64,000 nt of DNA. It comes from Paracamarosporium sp. OC-R06-R3. Lineage: Eukaryota > Ascomycota > Dothideomycetes > Pleosporales > Didymosphaeriaceae. The stretch is from positions 62,001-126,000 of the forward strand of contig JACVRA010000341.1 in NCBI GenBank assembly GCA_019828545.1, read 5' to 3'. The notes beneath the pieces are model-generated. The model searched no databases and was not told where the DNA came from. It worked only from the letters and a program-made list of their open reading frames with translations. How positions within the stretch are numbered: the stretch's first letter is position 1; every line of letters starts with the position of its first letter. The translations under genes were made by a program, and so were the position numbers. This document shows, piece after piece, positions 1 to 12,409 of this stretch.

Positions 1-244
1 GAAAAACCAAAGGTCCTTGGATGCAAGTAAGTCTAGACTATATACAATGGACGCCCACCCACCGCGTGAGCACCGCTTCGTCGTCCATGCCAATTGGTCA
101 TGAGTCGTCATGTCGTGAGTAAAAGAGGGCCAGCCAGCCAAGCCAAGCCAAGTCAAGTCAACAAAATACCAACCCGCCAAACGCCATATTTGCAAATTTC
201 CAGGATAAACGAACTCCTCGTCGCTTTTTCTGTTCACTCAGGCA

Positions 245-2130
245 TCACGCCCTCTCCTTGAGCACAAACCGCGTGCTCTCATACGGCATCCGGAACGTCT
301 CCCAGCTCCACATGCGCCGCTCCCCCTCGTTCTCCAGACTGACGTCGTACTTGCTCAGCATCTGCGCTAGGATGATCTTGATCACCGTAGATGCGTGGAC
401 GCGGCCGGGGCACGCGAGCGAGCCAAAGCCCCAGATGGGATACTTCTCCGAGACCTCGACGAACTTTGCGCCGCGGAGGGGGCCGTCTGTGTCGACGAAG
501 CGGCGCGGCTGGAACGCGTTGGGGTCCGGGTAGAACTTCGGGTCGTGCATTTGGTCGTAGGCTGAGACGCAGACGGTTGAGCCTGAGGGGCAGAATTGCC
601 GGTTTCCTGTCGCGAAGGTGTAGTCTTTCATTGCCTTGCGGCGGACGGCCACTAGAGTCTAGTTAGCATTTGTTTTTCTTTTTCTTCTTTTTTGTTTTTT
701 TTCCCGGGGGTGTGGGGGTGGGTTAGGGTTAGGGGGACGTACTAGTGTCAAGAGGATGCAACCGCACGACTTCCTTGATGAAGCTGTCGAGGAAGGGAAG
801 ATTGTGGATACGGGCGTAATCCAGGGACTCCACATCACCAACTTCCTCACGGATGGCGTCCTGCAGGTCCGGACGGACAGCCAGATTAAGCATGATGAAG
901 TCGAGGAACATCCACGGCTGGTGGGCTGCAGCAAACCAGATGCCGAGCAGCGACTGCGCGAGATGCTCGGGTCCCTGCCAGTACTTGCTGTCTTCGGTGA
1001 GTTCGACCATGTTGTATGCAAGGGTCAGCTTCTTGAGGTCCGGCTCTTCTTCCCAGGCGTCCCGGCCGGGTCCCATGATCTCTGCGAGCTTCGCGAGAAT
1101 GTAGTTCTGCGACTTGCCTCCCTTGGTGAGGATCCTGTGGACGGTGCTGGTTGGAGTTAGTGTGGAGCAGATTTAATCACGGAGAAAACCTACGAAGACA
1201 TGAAAGAAGGCGTGATCTGGAAGGCTGCCATGCAGGACACCATTTCCTTGGGGTGGTTCAAGATGGCAGTGGTGAACTCCGGGTCGCGGGCTAGACGCGT
1301 TAGTTTTGTTCAAAACATTGGACATGGAAACTCACAAAGCTTGTCACCGAAGAACATCACGCACATGGCTCTCGAAGCCATGGTACGAACAGTCTCTGCA
1401 ATGGGCAGGGAAACACCACCTACACAGCATTAGCCAATTCACGACCACAGACAGCTAATAATCACATACGCGAAGTCTGTTTGCCATGGGCAACCAGCTC
1501 GTCCAGCGTCTCAACGACCCTGGTCTCGACGCGAGGAAACAAATTGGACAAATTCTGCACGCCATTGACCTGAATCAGACGGCTGAAGAGGCGAGACTTC
1601 TGAGAGTTAAGTTCGTTGTGGTCGAAGTTGTTCAGCGTGTGCTTGAAGCCGAACATCTGCGGGAGATCACCGTCAGCCACCGGAGGGAAAACAACGGGAT
1701 CAGCAAGGCGGGACCCACATCAGCGTAGACAGCCCGCTGCGACAAGACGGTCGACGACTCGCTTAGCTCGAGGATCTGCCTCTTGTCCGTCACGATGATG
1801 GGCTCGGTGGTGCTCCATGGCTTGTAGTATTTGGCCGAGCGCTGGTGTTGTTGGTGGTCAGCATATCCCCACTTTATGTACCGTGCGGCACGTGGCGGGG
1901 AGCAATTACAAAGTCGTTGATGACGGTCTTGACGCTGGACAGGAACCTCGTCAGGCCGGCAAAGGGCGAGGTTTTCAGCACCTGGCGGCAGTGCTAGGTT
2001 AGTTGGGTGGGTTGTGTAAGCTGAGCACGCAATACGGGGTACCCACAAACTGGTCGATGCCGAAGCTGTTGATGGCAAACAATATGCTGGCGGTCCAGAA
2101 GAACAGGGTGGACAGCGTCTCGGTGTCCAT
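245..2130 (-). CDS. Cytochrome P450 monooxygenase (multi-exon)
   Basis: Heme-thiolate monooxygenase, probably ER-anchored; substrate unknown. The last exon carries the heme-binding loop FGSLACPGR with its cysteine ligand. The exon before it has the I-helix segment FAAAHQPWM and the K-helix ExxR as KEVVRLHP. An upstream exon contains MFGFKHTLNNFDHN, a stretch seen in fungal secondary-metabolism P450s. The N-terminus begins with a hydrophobic helix (MDTETLSTLFFWTASILFA). I read about eight exons. The start ATG at 2130 is chosen because it opens the membrane anchor. The junctions of the first two introns (about 2050-1985 and 1915-1840) are ambiguous, so residues 30-60 are uncertain. Most other introns have clean GT..AG ends and restore the frame. 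The last intron (about 740-655) is unusually G/T-rich on the plus strand and holds two TTAGGG units. Family certain, pathway inferred only from neighbours. Confidence 0.9.
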
Positions 2131-4156
2131 GGTGTGTGCAGCCAAGGGCAGTGCCGAGAGATATTGGGATCTAGACGAGGTTTGCGGCACGCTGGCTTGT
2201 ATGGGTGGATGGCGAGGAAGCGGAAGGGTAAATAAGGCGGCGGTACGAGGAGGGGTGGTAAACGAAAACGTGGTCGGACCTGCGACTACGGGGATGTAAG
2301 TGAATGCAAGCGGGACTTCGGAAGCTGCGCTCTGGTGCGTTTGCAGACACAGACATGCCCCTCAGCAAGTCATATAGTGGTGAGCGAGGCACCCATGTCC
2401 ACCATGGACCCACGGCAGGCGATTGCATCGACGCGGCCGCTTGCCGTGCAGCTGGAACGCTGGGATGCAATATGCTGCACGTGGAAGGGCGCCAGGGTAG
2501 CGAAGGAGTGAACTGCCCCAAAGACGCAATCCGCACGGTTGGGATTGGCGGCAGTGCGCGGCCCTGCCGACCGGTGGCGTGTGTCTCTGAGCCTTCATTC
2601 GATGTCCGACGTCGTGTGAAGCACCTACGCATCGGCCTCACTGCCTTGTTGGTACGGCGCGGGTGCGAGAGGGCAGAGGGCGAGACTCGCGGCGTTGCAC
2701 CAATCAAGCGCCGGGCGTGTGGTGGCCAGGATGCGAGTGGTAGCAGGCGCAAGATTAGATGCAGACACGTCAGGCAATAGTCTCCAGTGGGCCATGGGAC
2801 CAAGGGCTTCGGCTGGGGCTTCGGCTGGGGCTTCTCTACTATACCGCAGCATGGTTCGCAGCCTTTGCACTGGGTATCTATTCCACCGCTGGCCCGTTGA
2901 CTGTGTACGTACGTCGTCCCTGGAATCTCCGCGCAGGCCGGTTGGAAATTGCGCTGGATCGGGCGTGCGATCGGGAAGCTCCATGCTGCAAATCTTAGCA
3001 TGAGACTCGCTATGACATGAGATGGATTGCTCCCTTGTTTGAAGGCGTCCGGCTCGATGGATACGACCGTAGACGCGCAGTGGGGCACGGTGCTTCGTCT
3101 AGCAGCGCGTATGCACACGGCGAGTAATTCCAGGCCAGAAACATGCTGCTGCAGACCCGAGGGGCATCCGTCCTATCTCAGAGCAAAGGACAGACGGCCG
3201 TGGATACCGAGGTTCCGCGTCGACGCCCCCATATGGGATGGATGGAGGGATCGCATTGCTGACATGTACCTTACGCCTGGCGCCTACGTGCGGGCTGGCT
3301 GGCAGAGGCGGGGTGCATGTCCTTCGCCATACATAGCACGCGGCTTACCGTGGTCTGAGGACAGCAGTGCCCGTCTGTTTTGGCTATCTTGAGGCTGTCG
3401 TCGGCGCCATGGGCCACGACAGCGCCAGTGCGAGCGGACTGGGCCGGCAGTGCCGCACATAGCGCCATCTACCGCTGCGTCGCTGCACCGTAACCGCATG
3501 TCCCGCGCGCAACTCTCATGCGCCATGTGGGGCGCCCTCTGTTGCTGCTGCTCTGCTGTCCTGTCCTGTCTCGGTGCCAGGCCGTCCCGCGCTCGTAGAT
3601 TGCGGCGTAGTCGAACAAGCGACGTGACAGGCGCCGCACCACTATATCCATATATACCCTCGCCCTCGCCTCCTCCACCGCTTGCTGACCTGCCGTCGCC
3701 AACGAGTACGTGCCCCCGTGCGACGCGCCCGTGTATTGGACTATTGGACAATGGACATTGGACCGAGGGCTGAGCGGGCTGACGAGCGAGGGGCAAGCGC
3801 TCGTGCGATAACGCTGTGGTGGACTGCGACTACGAGCCTGTGCCTGTGGGTCTAAGACACCCACGACCGGGGCGCCCACGGGAGTCTAGCTGTTTCAGGC
3901 AGAAGGTCGATAGATTGTGCCGTCCTGACGCTTCTGGAATCCTTCTTCGCCAGACAGACATGTCCGCGTGGAATCGGGCGAACCCATCCCTGCCAAAGTC
4001 CGCCCGCACTCGACTACCGCATGCACATGCAACTGCGTACATTTTCTCTGGCTGCATCCTGACGTCCCCCCGGGTTGCCCACGAGGGGCTTACGCGAACA
4101 GATTGGATCATTTTTGTTGCATTTGACTAATCCATTAAGCATTATTGGGGCCTCCT
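2131..4156. other. Gene-free GC-rich interval
   Basis: About 2 kb between the start of the P450 gene and the end of the SAT4-type gene. Open frames occur in all six frames but overlap each other, are rich in Arg/Pro/Ser and Cys, and show no domain or intron logic, which is what stop-poor GC-rich DNA gives by chance. The interval should contain the P450 promoter and the 3' UTR of the SAT4-type gene. Apart from a 12-bp tandem repeat I see nothing further. Confidence 0.6.
2804..2834. repeat. 12-bp tandem repeat, about 2.6 copies
   Basis: The unit GGGCTTCGGCTG is repeated head to tail twice, with a third partial copy. It lies in the gene-free interval upstream of the first P450. It is a minor minisatellite with no evident role. 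Confidence 0.8.
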
Positions 4157-5466
4157 TCATTCCCTCCGTGCCGCCCAGCTGCCGTCGTGGGGTGCTTTCG
4201 GCTCGTGCGAGCTGGGGAGGTACTCCAGCGCGATGCCCACGTTTGAGTCTACGCCAGCCTCGTGCTTCGGCACTCTCCCTGACGCCTGAGCATTCAGCGC
4301 ATGCTCGCTTCCTTCGTCCATGTGCAGATAAGGGCTGTTCTTGGGGTATCCTTCAATCGTCGACAGCTTCGACTGATGCGAGTTCGTGTTCTTACGCGAA
4401 CTCCCGTACGCCATCGAGCTGCTTTGGGTATTCCGGTCGCGGTGCAGGCGTGCCAGCGACGGCATGCACGCCGTGGAGATACCCACGCACATCTCAATGG
4501 TATAGCCCAGATACACAAACACGACGTAATACGTGTAGTCGTTCTGGTTGCGGAAGATACGGTGCTGGAAATAGAGCGTGACGGACGAAGCGCAGCAGCA
4601 CACCAGGCCCGTCGAGAACATGGCCGCCACGCCGATCTTCTTGTTCCGACTCAGCTGCAGCCGGGCAATTGCGATCAGAGGCAGAATCCAGATGTAGAGA
4701 TCGGACGCAAGGGAGAATGCTGACGCCGGCACGGTGAGTTTGAACGTCTGCAGGTAACGCGGCGTAGCGAAGGATTCGACCCAGCCTTTGCCTGGAGGAG
4801 GTGCAGTTATGACCATCTGTGTCACTCCCATGGCAGTGTACCACACCCAGACCACGGCTAGACCGACGTACACGCAGCGTCTCATCCATGCTAGCGGCCG
4901 GAAGAGGTTGAGATACATCATGAAGAAGATGGTCTTGATCACAGGCCAGATCAAGCTAGGCGGTCCGTTGGACATGAAGCCAATCTATGTCATGTGTCAG
5001 ACAAACATGTATCGGTCAAGACTGGATACTCTGTCGACCGCTTACAATGGCCATGTTCCTGGTCCTCATGTGGGCTACGCTAAGATCCCACAGGTGTGTT
5101 CCAAACTTGTCTATTGTGATTGCTACAGGGCGAGTGAGCCAATTGACGCGTGGACCCAGGCAGGTTGGTTTACATACCCAAACACACGGTGATATAATAA
5201 TAGCAGCTACAAATGATGGCGGCTCCTGTCACCCAGTCATCCAGGGCCAATTTGCCCCTGACTTTGACGGCGACGTAGAACCGCAGGCCGGCAAAGATGA
5301 ACATGGACAGCATAAGGATGCTGTTTGCGATCAGGATGTAGTAGCCGACGGTTGGTGGGTTGACAAGATTGTAGACGCCGTTTGGAGAGATGCCCGCTGG
5401 TATTTGCGCCTGCACCTCTGGCGGTAGCTGGGCGATCGCCTCGGGTGTAAGCTGGCTGGGATCCAT
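4157..5466 (-). CDS. SAT4/rhodopsin-like seven-helix fungal membrane protein
   Basis: Polytopic membrane protein of the large fungal 'integral membrane protein / SAT4' family, whose members are of mostly unknown function (some are GPCR-like). Three exons: an N-terminal part with LDDWVTGAA, a small middle exon with the family's GTHLWD motif, and a long last exon with several hydrophobic helices and a polar Ser-rich cytoplasmic tail of about 100 residues. The introns (about 5181-5130 and 5050-4990) have GT..AG ends and keep the frame. The ATG at 5466 is preferred because it starts a short polar N-terminus before the first helix; an ATG further upstream in frame is possible. It lacks an N-terminal CFEM domain, unlike Pth11-type receptors. 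It is divergently transcribed from the second P450, so it may share its promoter. No substrate or ligand can be inferred. Confidence 0.88.
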
Positions 5467-6306
5467 TGCGGCCGCTGTGATGTCGAGCAGCGGCAACGCA
5501 AGGAGGGGCGGTCGAAACGGGAAACTCAAGTCTCAAGATCGCGTGCGAAGCTGCAGTGTGGTCTGTTCAAATATGGGGTGAGCAGCAGTTGGCGCCCGGG
5601 AGAAGTACTTTTGTTGTGGGAGGGCCAGCGAAAATTCCCGGTCCCAAAACGACGAACGCGACGCGGAGGTGCGTGTCAGACGATGCCCAGGAGGGAATCT
5701 GGACAGCAACCGGGTGTACGCGATATGACGAACGGTCATGATGGGCTGGAGAAAGGCGCTTAATTAAGATAGCCTTGCAGAGGGACTCTTGGGTTTCTCA
5801 GGGCGGGCTAGGGATTCGACCAGTGACATGCGTGCCCGAGGCTGCACCGCATGCCATCATACGAGGGCCATATCCCGAGCCGACTTCAGTGGCCGGGTTA
5901 ATGTTGAGGACCAGGAGGCCGGGTATCGAGGCACTGCGCCGTACCTCATGCAAATTATCGAGGTACGCGAGAACGCGTGCGCGTAGCGTTTGATCAACAG
6001 GCACAATCGACAGGCACAATGAATGAAGCGGCGCGGGCTCGTTGCTGTGTGCACATCACCGCGACCCCGCACGCGCTGTTGTCGGGGTTGTACATAGGAT
6101 GGGGAGCGTGCCAAAATTGGGAAGCTGAGGGCAGTGAAAGGACGCCAGGGGGGCTGAGGTAGGCCGGGGCCGGGGCCGCTTTGGCGCTAACTGCACGCCT
6201 GCCCCAAACGGCACAAGCGCGGCGTGATCCTCATCCAGAGGAACATGCATGTTACTCAAAAGCCCCTACGACGCCGTCTCCAAAGCCATCTTCACTCTTA
6301 GGCGCG
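5467..6306. promoter_or_regulatory. Divergent intergenic region between SAT4-type gene and P450
   Basis: 840 bp between two head-to-head start codons, so both promoters must lie here. No clear TATA box or repeated operator was found by eye. Short open frames on both strands have no coding features. Co-regulation of the two genes is an inference from geometry only. Confidence 0.5.
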
Positions 6307-8035
6307 ATGGACACCTTACCCGGCGCTACAGCCATCAAGGCGCTGGCTACTGTGCTGACGGTCCTCCTAAGCTGGAGGCTGTGGCGATTCACCGTTCGAC
6401 CACGGCTGTATCCACATGAACCCAAGGAGCTTCCGTACTGGATACCTAGTAATGCCTGCCGTTAATCGAATGAACGCCGCAAAGCTAACCCAGTTGTAGT
6501 CGTCGGCCATGTTGGAGGCTTTTTCATGGACTTCAATGGGGCCATCGAGAAGGGCAGGTATGGCTGCCAGCCTGTTTGAAGCCATGTCTCAGTGACTGAT
6601 GCCCACTTAGAAAGTACTTTGAGAGGACGCAGAGGTCGCGGGAGCCCTTCACCATGACGGTGGCTGGCCAGACCATCTATGTCGCTACATCTGCAGAAGA
6701 CATAGGTGGTGTCTGGAAAAACACAAAAACCATTTCGCTGAATCCGTTGTCAATGGACATGTATGGATGGATCGGTATCTCAGAGAAGAGCCGGGAAGCC
6801 ATGTTTGACCCGCATCCGGGGGCAAAGTACAACACCGGATATGGGAAGCCTTTGACCCCTACTCAGATGGTTATCGAACTGCACTCGCAGCAAGAGTCGG
6901 GTGCCAGGCTCGACGAGCTCTTCGACAAGAAGACTATCCCAACCATGTTCTCACAGCTAACCAATCTCGACACAAACCCACCAGCACTAATCGGCCGGTC
7001 TGAGAAGTCCGTAGTGGTTTCTCTGTATAGCCTATGTGTCGATCTGTTCATCACCCAGCCGACCAAGGCTTTCTGGGGCCCGGAGCTACTGGAGCAGACA
7101 CCAGCGCTGATCGAAACGTTCTTGAATTGGGAATACACTAGCTGGAAGTTCATGTTTCAGATGCCCGGTATCTTCGCAAAAGACATGTTGGCCGCGAAGA
7201 AAACCATCACGGGTGCCTTCACGGACTACTACGGACGGCCTCGAAACGAGCGAAAGGATGCTGTCTTCTTTGTGACCGCGCTTGAGGATATGCTCCGTGA
7301 AGTTGGTCTTAGCGAGGATGAGATGGGCAAGTTTACAATGCTGCATTACTGGGCGTACGTATATCACTACCCTCCGAGGCTTGTCTAACCGAAATGCAGC
7401 ATCGTGGGAAATGTGTACAAGATGGCTTTTTGGCTAATGGCGCACCTTGCTCACCACCCAGACTTGATGAAGCAGATCCGTCAAGAGGTTCTCCCGGCCG
7501 TAAGAGACGGCACGGTCGACGACAAGTTCTTGAATGAGAAATGCCCAAGGCTGGACTCACTGATAGGCGAGACATTGCGACTTACGGTAGCGAGCTCCCT
7601 TGCGCGTGTGGTGACACACACGTGCGTGCTGAGCGGCAAGACCCTGCAACCAGGAAACAAGATCATGGTATGTTTTCTTCCGCCGTTCCTGCATATTGAT
7701 TAATTCCGTCGCAGCTCCCTATTCGCGAGTTGCATTACGATGCTCAAGTTTGGGGCGCAAAGTCCACGGACCTGCACCCGAACCGCTTCATCGAGAATGC
7801 GAAGCTGTCGAAGAGCCTTTCGTACCGGCCCTGGGGTGGCGGCCACACACTTTGCCCCGGCCGTTTCTTGGCCCGTCGCTCCCTCAATGCTTTCGTTGCG
7901 ATTTTGCTCACAATGTATGACGTGGACGTTGATTCGACGACGTTTCCGAGGGTCGACGGAGCCCGACCGTCAGCGGGAGTGGTTCCCGTGGTTTTAGGCG
8001 ACGATGTCAGGCTAAAGCTCACAGCCCGAAATTAG
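6307..8035 (+). CDS. Cytochrome P450 monooxygenase (CYP7/CYP8-like fungal type)
   Basis: Heme-thiolate monooxygenase of roughly 510 residues in five exons. The N-terminal anchor helix (ALATVLTVLLSWRLWRF) is followed by the proline-rich hinge (PKELPYWIP). The K-helix ExxR is GETLRL. The heme loop reads RPWGGGHTLCPGRF, the WGGG..LCPGR form typical of fungal P450s that resemble CYP7/CYP8 enzymes. Introns near 6446-6497, 6558-6610, 7354-7399 and 7667-7714 have GT..AG ends and keep the frame. The ATG at 6307 directly precedes the anchor helix. Neighbours are a SAT4-type membrane protein upstream (divergent) and an efflux transporter downstream in the same direction, which suggests a small metabolite locus. 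The reaction is unknown. Confidence 0.92.
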
Positions 8036-8865
8036 CGGGCGCGGGTAAGGCTGGGGCGTAATCACGATAACAGTGACCACATAAGAGACGATCTTCAAAA
8101 TGTAGGGCTGCAGGAATGCTTTGCACGGCTATGATACAGACCAGCCTTGTGTTTCTCACGGAAGCCGTGAAACAACGGCGTCTGGGACTCCCGATGGGGC
8201 ACGTGGATTTCCCTTGTAAGCTGGAGCGGAGGATGCACGATCTCGTAACACGGCATGGCGCCATGGTGCTCGTGCTCCATCGACCTGCTGAAATGATATC
8301 TTTGTACGAACGCGAGGATTCTGCCCCGTCTTTGCGGAAACAAAGTGCTTACCCGTGCAAATCACTCACGACCCACCAAACGCCAGACGAGGCTGTGAGA
8401 CATTGGCAAATCTGCGCACGAATAGGCAGGCAAAGGGATCCAATTAACCATGCGGCTCAACGCTGGGCTACTTATTAGCCTAGCTAAAATTATGGTGTTG
8501 GGTGGAGTGAGACGCGCATCTGAATGGTGGAGCTGGCCCCCAGAAGCGTAACACAAATACCCTGGCCGATGCGCCGAATGCTCATTGTTCCACGCAGATC
8601 CCTTGCGTTGCGGCGCAGCAGGTGGGTGCGCCCGATTTGCTGCAAGGCCACGGCAGAATCGGGCGTCTCCAGCATCCACTCTGCGCCGGCCGTCTGTTGT
8701 TTACCAGCTGTTCGTTGTGTCCTCCGCCGCTGGTCGCTCGCCACTTGGCTCTTTCTCCCACCGCCAATCCCACGTCCTGTGTGATACGCGTCGCAGTTCC
8801 TGCAATGTGTTGCCACCCGTCACCTTAACCGCTCGCCGTCCTCCACATCTGCCAAGTATCGCGCC
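8036..8865. other. Intergenic, P450 3' end to MFS 5' end
   Basis: 830 bp between two co-oriented genes, expected to hold the P450 terminator and the transporter promoter. The open frames here are short, mutually overlapping and without recognisable features. Confidence 0.5.
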
Positions 8866-11004
8866 ATGGCTACCGACACGCAGACGGCTGTAGAACAGCA
8901 GCGCGAACAGGTGCTCGCCGAGGACCCAAACTCCGATGCCCAGCCAGCGCACCTCGAGTCATGGCGCCTTGGTATCGTCGTCACGTCGCTGTGTCTCGGC
9001 GCCGTCCTCTATGGCCTTGATATGAATATCATCGGCGTCGCTGTCCCCGTGATCACGACAGAGTTCCACTCCCTGGGCGACATCGCATGGTACTCGGCCG
9101 CCTACCTTCTCACCATCACAGCGTTCCAGCCCTTCTTCGGAAACATCTACAAGTACTTCCCGGCGAAGTTTGTATACATTATCTCTATCGTCTTATTTGA
9201 AGGTGAGCATATCGTCTCGTCTCTCGGAGCGTTCCTAATGCAGGGTAGTCGGCTCGATAGTATGCGCGACCGCAAAGTCGTCTGCGGTTTTAATCTTCGG
9301 GCGGGCGTTCCTGGGGTTCGGCGCGGCGGGGTTGCTGCAGGGGGCGCTGGGCATAGTAACGTTCATCGTGAAGCTCGAGAAGATCCCCATGTTCCAAGGC
9401 ATCGTGGCCGCCGCCGCTGCAGTTAGCGCTACAGCGGGTCCCGTAATAGGCGGCGCCCTGACGGATCATGCAAGCTGGAGTATGTGATTGCCCGTACATG
9501 ACATGCGTGTGTAGACTAACCTGCTGCAGGGTGGTGCTTCTGGATGTTCGTCTCTCTGTTCTTTTGCCGGATATGTCAGAGCTAATCTGGATAGTAATGT
9601 GCCTATCGGCGGCGCAGTCGCAGTCTGCGTCTTCCTGTTCTGCAATGCATCGTATGAGTCGAACAAGAAGAACTTGCAGCTTCCGCTTGGGGAAAAGTTG
9701 AGGCACCTCGATCTTATCAGTACGGTCATCTTCCTGGGGTCCATCGTCTCGCTGCTGCTCGTGCTACAATGGGGTGGCCGGACCATTGCCTGGAGCAGTG
9801 GCAAGTCGATTGGCCTGTTCGTGTGCTTTGGTGTCCTGATGGTGAGTACAATCATGATGTACAGTGTGCAAAGACAACGACTCATTGTAAATCACTTCGA
9901 TAGATCATCTTCGTTGCAGCGCAATGGAAGTTGGGCGAGTATGCAACAATGCCTTTCCGCATTATTAAGATTCGCTCAGTCTACATGGGAGCCATGGTCC
10001 TGTTCACTCTAGGCATAGCAAGTATCTCGGTAAGACTGGCCAGTGTCATCGTCTTCAGAAGCTGACGACCTTTGCAGTTGGCCTTCTACCTTCCACTGTA
10101 CTTCCAAGCTATCCAAGGTGTCTCGGCAACTCATAGCGGCGTCAACATGCTTGCCTACGTAGCTCCAACCATCGTATCGATAGGGATCACAGGGGCCTTG
10201 GTTTCAAGACTCGGCTACTATGTATGCTCCCTGGTCTTGCATATGTCATCTTCACTAACAAACCCAGGTACCGTTCATGGTCGTGGGAGTCACAATCGGA
10301 AGCATTGCCGCTGGATTCATCACGCAGTTCGATGCCTACACCTCCACAGTCAAGTGGGCAGCGCTCATAGTCGTGCATCGTATCGGCCTAGGCATGGCAC
10401 AGCAGCTACCATACACCGCCCTTCAGGCCGTCCTCGAGTAAGCCATCCCACCTACTACCAATAAAGAATCAAAAACATGCTAACCTACTCTCCAGCACAG
10501 CAGACACCCTAACAGGAAACGGTACACTCCCTCCCCTCCCCTCCCCTCCCCTCCCTATCCTTACCACTAACCCACCTTCTAGCAATCGCCATCTTCTTCT
10601 GGCAACTAGGCGGCGCAGTCGCCGTCTCCATCGGGCAAAACCTGCTCCTCAACTCCCTACGCACCAACATCCCAAAACACACCCCCGCCGTCTCCCCACA
10701 ACTCGTCATCGACGCCGGCGCAGGCGGTCTTGCCTCCCTCGCCAGCAGCCCGCTCGTCCTCCAGCAGCTCCGCGAAGCCTACGCCGAGTCGCTGCGAGGC
10801 ACTTTCATCCTCGCGCTCGCGGGCACGTGTGCGGCGCTGCCATTTGCGGCGGGCATGCAGTGGCTTAACATTAAGGAGGTTGCGGCCGAGAGGCGGAAGG
10901 TTGAGGAGGCGAGGAGGAAGGGGAGTGCAGCGCCGCTTAAAGGAGAGGGACAGGGGGATGTTGAGCTTGTGAGTAAGGAGAGTGCGCCGGTTAGTCCTGT
11001 TTGA
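8866..11004 (+). CDS. MFS drug/toxin efflux transporter (DHA14 type)
   Basis: Major facilitator of the 14-helix drug:H+ antiporter group, the class that exports fungal toxins and drugs at the plasma membrane. The first exon has a polar N-terminus and then GLDMNIIGVAVP, the DHA14 signature in helix 1. Later exons give FGRAFLGFGAAGLLQG, then WRWCFWINVPIGG, a strong family marker that reappears when the intron at about 9554-9600 is removed, and finally a long polar tail ending ESAPVSPV. I count about eight introns, all GT..AG. The ATG at 8866 lies in a good fungal context (cgccATGgc). Length is near the family's usual 550-600 residues. It lies downstream of a P450 on the same strand, as expected for a metabolite exporter. 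The cargo is unknown. Confidence 0.92.
10527..10556. repeat. (CTCCC)n microsatellite inside an MFS intron
   Basis: Five to six copies of the pentamer CTCCC lie in the intron at about 10522-10582. They form an exaggerated pyrimidine tract between donor and acceptor. Length variation here would not touch the coding frame. Confidence 0.85.
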
Positions 11005-12409
11005 GAGGGCTACGTGTGCAGACGTCAACGCTTATGTATATATGTATGGAATTGCTCCCGGTACCAAGGCTGTGGGATCGATGTCTGAATAGACGTTTGA
11101 ATAGAGTTTTGCTCAGCTACCGTAGCGTGATTTGTCTGTATGCTTTTCCCGTGTTGCTGGTGCGGGGTAGGCGTTCGCATATGAGGCGAGCGTTAGTGGA
11201 GCAGCCTACTGCATGCGTACCCCTATCGTTTTTCTTGTCTTCTTTTTGTTTTTTTGGTAGGCTTGTGAGCGGTGGTGGCTCGGCACCGCGGATCGGAGGT
11301 ACCTACCGGTAGGGGGTTGGCTTACTCTATCTCACTAGCGTAGCGTTGACTTGGACATGAGTCGTGTGTGTTGTTAGACTTTGTTGATGGCATGTATGGG
11401 TCAAAGTGGTAGGTTTTGTGGATGTGGATGTGATGGGTTCTCTGCATGTTTGAGATTCCTTTGTTACATGATAGGATAGATAGGCTCGGGTGGCATAGAG
11501 TATATTTATGGTCTTACAATCAAAATTGGGATTGCTTTGTTTACGTAAAAATAGTACAGAGTCGCATTACGCGGATCGTTCTTCGGGTTGGCTTGTGTGG
11601 GCTGGGGGATGATGGTGTGTTTCGTGAGTGCATCGTTGTGAAGTTGTGGAGGATGCTTAGGGAGTAAAGGAATGTGCGATAGGTATAATGCATTGGGACG
11701 AAAGGATGGTGCTAGGGGTGCTGTAGGTAGTTTTTAATGGTCATCATCAGTGATGCATATCTGCGACTACAATTGCAGGATGCGATGTGTTAGGATAGAT
11801 ATTGGGCTGCCTTGTTCGTGAAAGGTTGAAAGGAACTCAGCGTTTGACATGATAGGGGTACAATGGCTATTGTTCGTATCCAAGTGTGGTTGTGCGATAG
11901 GTAGGACGAAGCGAGTGTGACATTAATATGGATCGTTCATAGAGATTATGGTTTATGTTTTATGTCGATCGAATTGGGGAAGTACATCTTCGTTGAGCTT
12001 ATGTCTTCGCCCTGCGGTTGGACTTGATAGGATGAGGATTTCCACAGGAAGAAGGGCGAACTGGGAAATGTAGTAAATCAGTGGGGATTGGTGGCGGTGA
12101 TCTGAAATGATTGTCTTGGAAGCGAGTTTGTGGATGCTTCAGCATTTAAGATCCTCGCTATATTTAGTACAATATTTGACGCTCTTTCCATTCAAAAGAT
12201 ATTGGTTAGATAATTGTACGTTGTGAGCCACTGCCCAAAATACCGTGGCCAATATACCTGCCTTCTACCTTCACAATGTAGTTGGGTATTTAATTCACGG
12301 ATGACTCTTGTAATTATAATGTGCACTCACTCTCTAATTGCCTTTTTACAAAACATACCAATTCACCCAGCGCTTACTTCCAACTCATCCATTGCATACT
12401 TCCTGCGGC
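11005..12409. other. Gene-free interval
   Basis: 1.4 kb between the transporter and the RING gene. Open frames are short and without features. Composition becomes less GC-rich than in the first 11 kb, which marks the end of the metabolite-like block. Confidence 0.55.

Noticed and set aside
723..734. Two TTAGGG units, the fungal telomere repeat
   Set aside because: Only two copies, inside an intron of a P450 gene, with coding exons on both sides. Chance or trivial; not a telomere.
2171..3118. A 315-codon minus-strand frame
   Set aside because: GC-rich, Arg/Pro/Ser-rich product with no domain, overlapped by frames on both strands; its QPKPQPKP run comes from the 12-bp repeat.
5797..5880. A tRNA-like stretch around 'gggattcgacc'
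   Set aside because: The T-loop-like word is present but no acceptor, D or anticodon stems pair around it.
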